NCBI RefSeq assembly: GCF_031085295.1
Contig: NZ_JAVFWO010000002.1
Coordinates: 806,001 to 870,000, forward strand
Origin: Microbacterium psychrotolerans
GTDB taxonomy: Bacteria; Actinomycetota; Actinomycetes; Actinomycetales; Microbacteriaceae
DNA: 64,000 nt
Direction of reading: 5' to 3'
This document shows positions 26,518 through 34,434 of the stretch, piece by piece (positions within the stretch are counted from its first letter, which is position 1; each line of letters opens with the position of its first letter). The notes under the pieces are model-generated. The model saw nothing but the letters and a program-made list of their open reading frames with translations, did not search any database and had not been told where the DNA came from. The position numbers were made by a program, and so were the translations under genes.

Positions 26518-27432
26518 GTGGACATCGATCAAGAGCTCATACGGACTCTCAGCGGAGCGTTCCTCCTCGTGATGCTGATGCTGTGCATCGGGCTCGTCGT
26601 CGCGATGTCGTCGACGACGTCCGCCTACGCGCGCGCTGACCGATTCTCCGTGCGCGTACGCCTTCCGTACGGAACGGCGACGACGCGGGATTCGGTCGCC
26701 CGGCGCAGTCGCGTCAGCAGTCTCACAACCGCCGTCACGATGCTGGCGACGACCGTGGTCCTCTCGCCGCTGCTGCTCACTCCGGTCGCTGCCAACCCGG
26801 CATTTCCGATCATCGTCGTCATCCCGTTGCTCGTGGCGACCGGGTTCGCCTCGGCCGTCGTCAACGTCCGGGAGCGACTGTTCCGCCCCGCACCGGACGC
26901 ACCGCGAGTCGCCCGAGCCCGTGCGCTCAGCGCGGTCGACTATCTCGATCGATTCAGGCTCGTGCTCCCCTGGGTTCTCGCCGTCGCCGCGGTGCTCGCG
27001 TTCACAGTGCTGGCCCTGCAATGGATCCGCCAGCCCTCCCGCGTCGACGACGCGTTCGCTGCCGCTGCGCTGTTCGCCCTGCTCGTCACCGTTGTCGTGT
27101 TCGTCGCGTTGCCTCCTGTCGAGCGACTCGTGCTGGCGCAGCCGCAGCCCGCCACGGACACCCTTGAGCTCGCATGGGACGACGCCTTCCGCACAACGGC
27201 GCTCAGCGCGCTTCGACTCTCGGCGGCGCTCTCCGCCTGGTTGGCATGCGCCCTTGCACTGGGTGCCCTGTGGCTGGGGGCAGACGGGCTGATCAGCACG
27301 TTCGCGAGTCAGGTGCCCACGTGGGGGCTCATCGCCCTCACATTCGTCTACCCCAGCACAGGTCGGCGCCTTCGCGCCGACCTCTATCCGGAGTGGCTGC
27401 GCCGCCCCGCCGTCATGGGAGGTCCCGCATGA
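26518..27432 (+). CDS. polytopic membrane protein co-transcribed with a short GntR regulator, function unknown
   Basis: A 304-residue integral membrane protein with six or seven predicted helices (about residues 10-30, 70-92, 95-116, 145-165, 180-200, 235-257, and a weak one near 270). The loops are Arg-rich on the presumed cytoplasmic side. The arrangement, a membrane protein followed by a ~120-residue GntR regulator with ATGA overlap, is seen in many actinobacteria with DUF1648-type proteins, but I do not find that family's motif here. The pair interrupts the dcw cluster on the opposite strand. The GTG start is set by the promoter six bases upstream; GAGG just before it is too close to serve as a ribosome site. 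Confidence 0.72.
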   Translation: MDIDQELIRTLSGAFLLVMLMLCIGLVVAMSSTTSAYARADRFSVRVRLPYGTATTRDSVARRSRVSSLTTAVTMLATTVVLSPLLLTPVAANPAFPIIVVIPLLVATGFASAVVNVRERLFRPAPDAPRVARARALSAVDYLDRFRLVLPWVLAVAAVLAFTVLALQWIRQPSRVDDAFAAAALFALLVTVVVFVALPPVERLVLAQPQPATDTLELAWDDAFRTTALSALRLSAALSAWLACALALGALWLGADGLISTFASQVPTWGLIALTFVYPSTGRRLRADLYPEWLRRPAVMGGPA

Positions 27433-27803
27433 TCGTCATCGACCCGTCGTCGCCCGTCCCGCCGTTCGAGCAGCTCCGGTCCGGCCTCGTCGACGCGGTG
27501 GCCTCGGGCGAGCTCGGCCCCGGGGAGCGGCTGCCCACCGTGCGCCGCCTCGCCGAGGACCTGGGCGTCGCGCCCGGCACGGTCGCGCGCGCGTACCGCG
27601 AGCTCGAGGCATCCGGCATGATCGAGACCCGCGGCCGCAACGGCACCTTCGTCGCCTTCGACGCCGACCCGGCGCGGCAGCAGCTTCAGCGTGCCGCCGC
27701 CGCATTCGCCGCGCAGGTGCGCGACCTCCGCCTCGACGCCGACGATGCGCTCGCGGTCGTCACCGCCGCGCTGCGCGGCGGAGAGGCGTCACCGGCGTCC
27801 TGA
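27429..27803 (+). CDS. GntR-family transcriptional regulator, YtrA type
   Basis: A 124-residue regulator: winged helix in residues 10-75 (FEQLRSGLVDAVASGELGPG, RLPTVRRLAEDLGVAPGTV, MIETRGRNGTFVA) plus a short helical tail for dimerisation. It has no effector-binding domain, so it is of the YtrA subgroup that usually controls its own membrane-protein operon. The ATG overlaps the previous stop as ATGA. The 3' end overlaps the murG 3' end by 15 bases, antisense. Confidence 0.87.
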   Translation: MIVIDPSSPVPPFEQLRSGLVDAVASGELGPGERLPTVRRLAEDLGVAPGTVARAYRELEASGMIETRGRNGTFVAFDADPARQQLQRAAAAFAAQVRDLRLDADDALAVVTAALRGGEASPAS

Positions 27804-28886
27804 CCGCCGCAGTGCGTCGTCGATCATCGCGACGACGTTCTCGGTTCCGGTACGGGTACCGACGGATGCCGCAGCCGCCGCCATCGCCGCGCGCCGGGCG
27901 TCGTCGGCCAGCAGCGGGACGATCTCGGAGCGCACGCGATCTCCCGTGAAGTCGGCATCCGCGATCAGCATGGCGGCGCCGGCGCGGACGGCGGACGAGG
28001 CGTTGCGGGCCTGCTCGCCGTTGCCGACGGCGTACGGCACGTAGACCGTGGGGATGCCGAGTGCGCTGATCTCGCTGACGGTGGCGGCGCCGGAGCGCGA
28101 CACGATGAGGTCCGCGAGCGCGAACGCGAGGTCCATGCGGTCGACGTAGCGACGCAGCGCGTACCCGGCGACGCCGGGATCGACCAGCTCGGACCGCTCC
28201 CCTGTGATGTGCAGCAGCTGCCAGCCGGCGTCGAGCACATCGCGCCACGCGGCGCCGTGCCCTTCGCCGAACGCGGCGTTCAGGCGCTGCGCGCCGAGCG
28301 ATCCGCCGAACACCAGGAGCACCGGCTTCTCGGGGTCGAGCCCGAAGTGCACGGCCCCCTCACCTCGGAGTGCGTCGCGGTCGAGCGTGACGATCTCGCG
28401 GCGCAGCGGCATCCCGACGACCCGCGACCGTTTCAGCGGCGTGCCTTCGAACGCGACTCCGACGCCCGCCGCCCGACGGGCGCCCAGGACGTTCGCGAGG
28501 CCCGGGCGCGCATTCGCCTCGTGGACGATGAACGGCACGCGCTCGCGGCGGGCCGCCACGTAGGCGGGGGCTGAGGCGTAGCCTCCGAAGCCCACGACGA
28601 CATCGACGTCGCGCTGGGCGATGTGGGCGCGCACCTGTGCGATCGCGCGCGGGAACCGCGCCGGGAATGCAGCGGCGGCCTTGTCGGGGCGGCGCGGGAA
28701 CGGCACCTTGTCCACGAACAGCAGCTCGTAGCCCCGGTCGGGCACGAGCCGCGCTTCGAGTCCCTCTCGCGTGCCGAGCACGAGCACCACAGCCTCGGGA
28801 TCCCGGGCGCGCAGCGCGTCAGCGACCGCCAGGAGCGGGTTCACGTGTCCGGCGGTGCCGCCGCCGGCCAGAAGGTACGTCGTCAC
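27789..28886 (-). CDS. murG: UDP-GlcNAc--lipid I transferase MurG
   Basis: A 365-residue GT28 glycosyltransferase that converts lipid I to lipid II at the inner face of the membrane. The N-terminal signature LAGGGTAGHVNPLLA binds the lipid-phosphate side; GGSLGAQRLN and the later SRSGAATVSEISALGIPTV segment form the UDP-GlcNAc site. Its 3' end overlaps gntR tail to tail. The 194 bases between ftsW and murG are much longer than the other spacers in the cluster. Confidence 0.97.
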   Translation of the reverse strand: MTTYLLAGGGTAGHVNPLLAVADALRARDPEAVVLVLGTREGLEARLVPDRGYELLFVDKVPFPRRPDKAAAAFPARFPRAIAQVRAHIAQRDVDVVVGFGGYASAPAYVAARRERVPFIVHEANARPGLANVLGARRAAGVGVAFEGTPLKRSRVVGMPLRREIVTLDRDALRGEGAVHFGLDPEKPVLLVFGGSLGAQRLNAAFGEGHGAAWRDVLDAGWQLLHITGERSELVDPGVAGYALRRYVDRMDLAFALADLIVSRSGAATVSEISALGIPTVYVPYAVGNGEQARNASSAVRAGAAMLIADADFTGDRVRSEIVPLLADDARRAAMAAAAASVGTRTGTENVVAMIDDALRRSGRR

Positions 28887-28949
28887 TCCCCGAGCCTACC
28901 CGGCCGGGCCGACGGGGCTTGGGGCGCTCGGCTGTCGTCCGGGGCGCAC

Positions 28950-29056
28950 GGGACGCGCCCCGAACGGCCCCGGCGCGCCCCGAACCCGGGCAACACCGAA
29001 CGTGAGGGCGCGGAACCGGACGCATCGGCTCGGCGACCGGGACGCCCGAACCCGGG
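28950..29056. repeat. iterated CGAAC-rich words in the ftsW-murG gap
   Basis: GCGCCCCGAAC occurs at 28955-28965 and again at 28975-28985, a 20-base period, and CGAACCCGGG at 28981-28990 and 29047-29056. The gap (28887-29080) has no open frame. It may be a regulatory stretch for murG. Confidence 0.4.
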
Positions 29057-29080
29057 GCATCGGGCACGAGGTCGACGCGG

Positions 29081-30382
29081 TCAGCGGACGGCGCGCAGCT
29101 TCGCCCGCTCGCGTGCCGCGCGGGCCGAGGCGATCGCCGCCTCACGACGGGCGATGGACGCCGGGAGCGAGCGTGCGAACGCGAGAAGCACGCCCGAGGC
29201 GATCAGCACGGACAGCAGCGACGTGCCGCCCTGAGACATGAACGGCAGCGGCACGCCGAGCACCGGGAAGACGCGCAGCACGACGCCGATGTTGATGAGC
29301 GCCTGTCCGACGATCCACACCGTGATGCCACCGGCGGCGATCCGCACGAACGGGTCGTCCGTCTTGCGGATGACGTGGAAGGCGCCGACCGCGAAGAGGG
29401 CGAAGAGACTGAGCACGACGGCGCAGCCGATGAGGCCGAGCTCCTCGCCGACGATGGCGAAGATGTAGTCGTTCGCCGCGGCGGGGAGCCAGTCGTACTT
29501 CTCGCGTGAATTGCCGAGCCCCAGGCCGAAGATGCCCCCGCTCGCGAGACCCCAGATGCCGTGCAGCGGCTGATAGCAGTCGTTGAAGTAGTCGTCGAGG
29601 CAGTTCGGGTTGAGGAAGCTCATGAACCGCCGCATGCGGTCGGGGCTGGTGACGGCGAGGAATGCCACCGCCGCCGCCGCGCCGATCGCAGGCAGGATGA
29701 AGATGCGCAGCTTCACACCCGAGAAGAACAGGGCGCCGAGCACGATGAGCACGAGGATCATCGCCGTGCCGAGGTCGTCGCCGGCGAGGACGGTCGCGAT
29801 CGCCAGCCCGGCCACCGGGACAAGCGGGATGAACACGTGCTGCCACTTCGTCAGCAGCGACCGCTTGCGGAACAGCACGTACGCGACCCAGAGCGCGAGT
29901 CCCAGCTTGAGGAACTCCGACGGCTGTGCCTGGAAGCCGGCGATCGTGATCCAGTTGCGATTACCGTCGGCGCCGTGGCCGAGGGGCGTGAACACCAGCA
30001 GCTGGAACGCGACGCCGAAGATGAGCGCCGGCCAGGCGAGCTTCTTCCAGAACGAGACGGGCAGGCGGCTCGCGATGAACATCAGCGGAACGCCGATCAC
30101 GGCGAAGACGACTTGCTTGATCACCATCTCCCACGGCGCCTCGCCGGCGGCCGTGGCGGTGGCGGACGTCGCCGACAGCACCATGACGAGCCCGAACACC
30201 GTGAGCAGGAGCGCCGTCGAGGCGATCAGCAGGAACTCGCTCGGCACGGGTGCGAACACCCGGCCCAACGACACGCGCGCGGCGAGTCCTCGCCGCGCGG
30301 ACTGGTCAGCCTCGGTCGTCTGGCCCGGCGTCGTCGGGGCGGGGCGCGTCGGCCGGGTCCCCGGCGGTTGTGTCGTGGTCAC
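29081..30382 (-). CDS. ftsW: SEDS-family peptidoglycan polymerase FtsW
   Basis: A 433-residue lipid II glycosyltransferase of the divisome with about ten membrane helices. Typical segments are HGADGNRNWI, QPSEFLKLGLALWVAYVL, FAIVGEELGLIGCAVVL and MSQGGTSLLSVLIASGVLL. Partner transpeptidase PbpB is encoded three genes upstream. GTG 30382 starts 77 bases inside the end of murD, the largest overlap in the cluster; the first 50 residues are a disordered Thr/Pro-rich cytoplasmic tail. Confidence 0.95.
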   Translation of the reverse strand: MTTTQPPGTRPTRPAPTTPGQTTEADQSARRGLAARVSLGRVFAPVPSEFLLIASTALLLTVFGLVMVLSATSATATAAGEAPWEMVIKQVVFAVIGVPLMFIASRLPVSFWKKLAWPALIFGVAFQLLVFTPLGHGADGNRNWITIAGFQAQPSEFLKLGLALWVAYVLFRKRSLLTKWQHVFIPLVPVAGLAIATVLAGDDLGTAMILVLIVLGALFFSGVKLRIFILPAIGAAAAVAFLAVTSPDRMRRFMSFLNPNCLDDYFNDCYQPLHGIWGLASGGIFGLGLGNSREKYDWLPAAANDYIFAIVGEELGLIGCAVVLSLFALFAVGAFHVIRKTDDPFVRIAAGGITVWIVGQALINIGVVLRVFPVLGVPLPFMSQGGTSLLSVLIASGVLLAFARSLPASIARREAAIASARAARERAKLRAVR

Positions 30383-31886
30383 CCGGGTCCCCCGTTCCGA
30401 TCCGTTCCCTCACCGCAGCGGCGAATCGCCGCCCGCGGTCCGCGTAGGACGCGAACTGGTCGAAGGATGCCGCAGCGGGAGCGAGCAGAACCACGTCCCC
30501 GTCACGCGCCACCCCTGCCGCCAGTTCCACGACCTGCGCCATGACTCCTTCAGTCTCATCGGCCTCGACCTCGAAGACCGGCACCGCCGGGGCGTGTCGC
30601 TCGAACGCGGCGATGACCGCCTCGCGGTCGACGCCGATCACGATGGCGGCTTTCGCGCCCGCACCCCGGCCCGAGACGAGCTCTGAGATGTCGACGCCCT
30701 TGAGCAGTCCGCCGACGACCCACACGGCTCCGGGGTAGGCCGCGAGCGAAGAGGCGGCGGCGTGCGGGTTGGTGGCCTTGGAGTCGTCGACCCAGGTGAT
30801 GCCGGCGTGCCGCGCGACGACCTCGATCCGGTGCGGGTCGAGCCGGAAGCCGCGCAGCGCTTCGCGGATCGCTGCGGGGGCGACGTCCAGCGACCGCGCC
30901 AGGGCGGCGGCGGCCAGGATGTTCGAGACGATGTGCGGGGCCGCGAGACCGAGCGAGGCGAGCTCCTCCACCGTCGTGAGCTCCAGCGCGCTGGTGCGCC
31001 GGTCCTCCAGGAACGCGCGGTCGACGACGATGCCCTCGACGACGCCGAGATCGCTCGGCCCCGGCGTTCCCAGGTCGAAGCCGACGGCGCGCGCGCCCTC
31101 GACGACTTCTGCGTCCTCGACCATGCGCTGGGTGGCGGCATCCGACTTGTTGTAGACGCAGGCGACGCGTGTGTTGTCGTACACGTGCGCCTTCGCGGCC
31201 CGGTACTCGTCGAACGAGCCGTGCCACTCGAGGTGGTCGTCGGCGAGATTGAGGCAGACCGCGGCCCACGGGGAGACCGGGTCCGGCGAGTCCTGCAGCC
31301 CCAGGTACCAGAGCTGGTGGCTCGACAGCTCCACGACCAGTGCGTCGAAGCCCGACGGATCCCGCACGGCGTCGAGCACGGGCGTGCCGATGTTGCCGAC
31401 AGGCGCCGCCCTCAGGCCGCCCGCGACGAGCATCGTCGCCGCGAGGCGCGTGGTCGTGGTCTTGCCGTTGGTCCCGGTGACGAGGATCCAGTCGGCCGGC
31501 GAGCCGTCGGTCCGCACCACCTTGTCGCGCACCCGCCAGGCGAGCTCGACGTCTCCCCACAGCGCGATGTCGTTCTCACGCGCCCACGTGATGAGCGGAT
31601 GCCGAGGCGCGAAGCCGGGCGAGGCCACCACAACCTCGGGCGCGAAGTCTGCCAGTTCCGCCGGCACTTCATCGAGGAGACCGGTCCAGAGACGGGCGCC
31701 GATGACCGGCAGCAGGCGCGCGTACTCCTCGTCGGCCTTCTCCGTCACCACGAGCACCTCGGCTCCGAGCTCCGCCAGCGTGTCGGCGACCGAGAAGCCG
31801 GTGACCGAGAGCCCGAGCACGGCGACCCGCAGGCCCTTCCAGTCGGCGTTCCAGCTGGTGAGGGTGGACAGGCGTTCCGAGGTCAT
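30306..31886 (-). CDS. murD: UDP-N-acetylmuramoyl-L-alanine--D-glutamate ligase
   Basis: A 526-residue Mur ligase adding D-glutamate. The ATP loop GTNGKTTTTRL is near residue 139, with WVDDSKATNPHAAASSL in the C-terminal substrate domain. Its ATG overlaps the mraY stop as ATGA. The C terminus extends past the usual end with an Asp/Pro-rich tail (DDAGPDDRG) produced by the overlap into ftsW; at 526 residues it is longer than the usual ~450. Confidence 0.95.
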   Translation of the reverse strand: MTSERLSTLTSWNADWKGLRVAVLGLSVTGFSVADTLAELGAEVLVVTEKADEEYARLLPVIGARLWTGLLDEVPAELADFAPEVVVASPGFAPRHPLITWARENDIALWGDVELAWRVRDKVVRTDGSPADWILVTGTNGKTTTTRLAATMLVAGGLRAAPVGNIGTPVLDAVRDPSGFDALVVELSSHQLWYLGLQDSPDPVSPWAAVCLNLADDHLEWHGSFDEYRAAKAHVYDNTRVACVYNKSDAATQRMVEDAEVVEGARAVGFDLGTPGPSDLGVVEGIVVDRAFLEDRRTSALELTTVEELASLGLAAPHIVSNILAAAALARSLDVAPAAIREALRGFRLDPHRIEVVARHAGITWVDDSKATNPHAAASSLAAYPGAVWVVGGLLKGVDISELVSGRGAGAKAAIVIGVDREAVIAAFERHAPAVPVFEVEADETEGVMAQVVELAAGVARDGDVVLLAPAAASFDQFASYADRGRRFAAAVRERIGTGDPGDHDTTAGDPADAPRPDDAGPDDRG

Positions 31887-32995
31887 GTGCGAGAGAGCCA
31901 TTCGACGTAGAAGAATCCGACGCCCGACACGGCGAGGAGGCCGGCGATGATCCACATGCGCACCACGATCGTGACCTCGGACCAGCCGCGCAGCTCGAGA
32001 TGGTGGTGGAACGGGCTCATCAGGAACAGCCGTTTGCCGCGGGTGAGCTTGAAGTACAGGCGCTGCAGGATCACCGAGCCGGGACCGATGATGAAGACGC
32101 CGGCGACGAGCACCGCGAGCAGCTCGGTGCGGGTGAGGATCGCCATCGCGGCGATGACGCCGCCGATCGCCATCGAACCGACGTCGCCCATGAAGACCTT
32201 GGCCTTCGGGGCGTTCCACCACAGGAACCCGACGAGCGCGCCGACGAACGAGGCCGAGATGATGGCGAGATCGAACGGATCGCGGGTCGGATAGCACGCG
32301 GCCTTCGCGGCGGCCGACAGCCCCTCGCCTCCCCAGCACGCCTGGTTGAACTGCCAGAACGCGATGAGGCTGTAGGCGCCGACGACGAAGATGCCCGCCC
32401 CCGCCGCCATCCCGTCGAGGCCGTCGGTCACGTTGGTGCTGTTGGAGAACGCCACTCCGATGAAGGTCACCCACGCGAGATACAGGATCCAGCCGGCGAT
32501 GAGGCCGAGCGTCATGAATCCGAGCACCGGGACGTCGCGGAAGACCGACACGTACGGCGACGCCGGAGTCTGGTCGAACTGGTTGGGGAAGTTCAGCGCC
32601 ACGATGCCGAACGGCACGGTGACGATGACCTGGCCGACGATCTTGCGCCAGCCGCTCAGGCCCATGAACTTCTGCTGGCGGACCTTCATGTAGTCGTCGA
32701 TGAAGCCGACGGCACCGAGCCCGACCATCATCCAGATGACGAGCAGTCCCGAGATCGTCGGCGGGTTGTTGCCGGCGAAGCAGCCGACCAGATACCCGAC
32801 GATCGTGCCGACGATGAAGATCGTGCCGCCCATGGTGGGCGTGCCGCGCTTCGTGTGGTGGTTGGGGTTCCGGATGTCCTCCGGGGTACGGATCACCTGA
32901 CCCCAGCCCCACTTGCGGAACAGCCGCAGGAAGACGGGGGTGAGGAAGAGCGTGAATGCCAGCGAGATCGCCGCCGCAGTAAGGAGAGATCTCAC
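31883..32995 (-). CDS. mraY: phospho-N-acetylmuramoyl-pentapeptide-transferase
   Basis: A 370-residue polytopic enzyme making lipid I from UDP-MurNAc-pentapeptide and undecaprenyl phosphate. Signatures: HHTKRGTPTMGGTIFI, DGLDGMAAG, the catalytic GDVGSMAIGG, and SPFHHHLELRGWSE. About ten membrane helices. Overlaps murF (four bases) and murD (ATGA), so the three are translationally coupled. Confidence 0.97.
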   Translation of the reverse strand: MRSLLTAAAISLAFTLFLTPVFLRLFRKWGWGQVIRTPEDIRNPNHHTKRGTPTMGGTIFIVGTIVGYLVGCFAGNNPPTISGLLVIWMMVGLGAVGFIDDYMKVRQQKFMGLSGWRKIVGQVIVTVPFGIVALNFPNQFDQTPASPYVSVFRDVPVLGFMTLGLIAGWILYLAWVTFIGVAFSNSTNVTDGLDGMAAGAGIFVVGAYSLIAFWQFNQACWGGEGLSAAAKAACYPTRDPFDLAIISASFVGALVGFLWWNAPKAKVFMGDVGSMAIGGVIAAMAILTRTELLAVLVAGVFIIGPGSVILQRLYFKLTRGKRLFLMSPFHHHLELRGWSEVTIVVRMWIIAGLLAVSGVGFFYVEWLSRT

Positions 32996-34407
32996 GAGAA
33001 CGATTCTCCCAGACGATCGCCGAGGAACCGGAGGCCGGCCGAGTTCGACGACTTCACGAGCACGCGATCGCCGTCTCGCAGCTCGCCCTGCAGGTAGGCG
33101 AACGCCTCGTCAGCGGTCGAGAAGAAGACGGCTTCGTTGTCCCACGAGCCCTGCGCGACCGCTTCGAGGTACATGCGTCGCGCAGCGTCGCCGACCACGA
33201 CGATGCGCTGGATGCCGAGGCGCACCGCGAGCAGGCCGATCCGGTCGTGCTCCTCCTCGGCGTACTCGCCCAGCTCGCTCATCGCGCCCAGCACGGCCAC
33301 GGTGCGCTCGCCCGGGCCCGTGATCTGGGCGAGCGTGCGCAGGGCCGCCGACATCGAGTCGGGGCTGGCGTTGTACGCGTCGTTGATGATGCGGACGCGA
33401 TCCGACCCGAGCGGCTGCATGCGCCAGCGCTCGGCGATCTCGACCGTCTCCAGCCGCGCGACGGCATCGGCGAGCGACACGCCGAGAGTCGTCGCGGCGG
33501 CGATGGCGGCGAGGGCGTTCATCACGTGGTGCTCGCCCAGTACGCGCAGGCGCAGGGGCAGCGAAACGCCGTCGGTGGTCACCGTGAAGGAGGTTCCGGA
33601 TGCCGTCACCACGACGTCGTCGGCCCGCACGTCCGTGGCAGCGGGGCCGCGGCCGAACCACCGCACGGACGCGCCCTGCTCGGCGGCGATCGGCGCCATC
33701 GCGGCGACGCGGGCGTCGTCGGCGTTGAGCACCGCCACTCCCCCGGCGCTCAGCGCCCGCACGAGCTCGGACTTGGCGTGGAAGGTGGCCTCGATGCCGC
33801 CGAAGCCGCCGGCGTGCGCCATGCCGACCATGAGGACCACGCCGACATCGGGATCCACCAGACCCGCGAGACGCGCGATCTCGCCGGGGGCGCTCGCGCC
33901 GAACTCGCTCACGAGGAACTCCGTGGTCTCGGTGACGCGCAGCATCGTGAGCGGCGCGCCCACCTCGTTGTTGAACGATGCCTTCGGCGAAACGGTCTCG
34001 CCTTCGCCTTCGAGGATGCGGGCGAGCAGGTTCTTCGTCGTGGTCTTGCCGTTCGAGCCGGTGATGCCCACCACGCGCAGAGCGCCGCCTTCGCGTACCC
34101 GCGAGACGACCTCGCGCGCGAGGTCGGCGAGGGCGGCGACGACGTCGGGCACGACGATCTGGCTGACGCCGGCGTCGACCCGGCGCTCGACGAGCGCGAG
34201 CGCCGCGCCGTTGCCGACGGCGGCGTCGACGAACAGGTGGCCGTCCGTCTCCTCGCCGGGCTTCGCGACGAAAACGCCTCCGGGAGCGATGAGTCGGGAA
34301 TCGGTGTCGACAGCGCCTTCGATGAGGGTGTCGGGTGTGTCGCCGTCGGCGAGGTGCGTCTCGCCCGAGACGGCATGGGCGATCTGGGCGATGGTGAGCG
34401 CGATCAT
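32992..34407 (-). CDS. murF: UDP-N-acetylmuramoyl-tripeptide--D-alanyl-D-alanine ligase
   Basis: A 471-residue Mur ligase adding D-Ala-D-Ala. The ATP loop is ITGSNGKTTTKNLLA near residue 117, followed by VSPKASFNNEVGAPLT, the MurF-type substrate segment, and RIINDAYNASPDSM in the C-terminal domain. It follows pbpB directly; in most actinobacteria murE stands between these two. No second ligase of the MurE type (DNPR or a similar acceptor motif) occurs in the window. Confidence 0.95.
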   Translation of the reverse strand: MIALTIAQIAHAVSGETHLADGDTPDTLIEGAVDTDSRLIAPGGVFVAKPGEETDGHLFVDAAVGNGAALALVERRVDAGVSQIVVPDVVAALADLAREVVSRVREGGALRVVGITGSNGKTTTKNLLARILEGEGETVSPKASFNNEVGAPLTMLRVTETTEFLVSEFGASAPGEIARLAGLVDPDVGVVLMVGMAHAGGFGGIEATFHAKSELVRALSAGGVAVLNADDARVAAMAPIAAEQGASVRWFGRGPAATDVRADDVVVTASGTSFTVTTDGVSLPLRLRVLGEHHVMNALAAIAAATTLGVSLADAVARLETVEIAERWRMQPLGSDRVRIINDAYNASPDSMSAALRTLAQITGPGERTVAVLGAMSELGEYAEEEHDRIGLLAVRLGIQRIVVVGDAARRMYLEAVAQGSWDNEAVFFSTADEAFAYLQGELRDGDRVLVKSSNSAGLRFLGDRLGESFS

Positions 34408-34434
34408 CAGGGAACTCTCCGTCGGGTGGGGAGA

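Noticed and set aside
30306..32912. Apparent 868-codon MurD fusion
   Set aside because: The first ~340 codons read mraY out of frame. True MurD begins at ATG 31886, which overlaps the mraY stop codon as ATGA.
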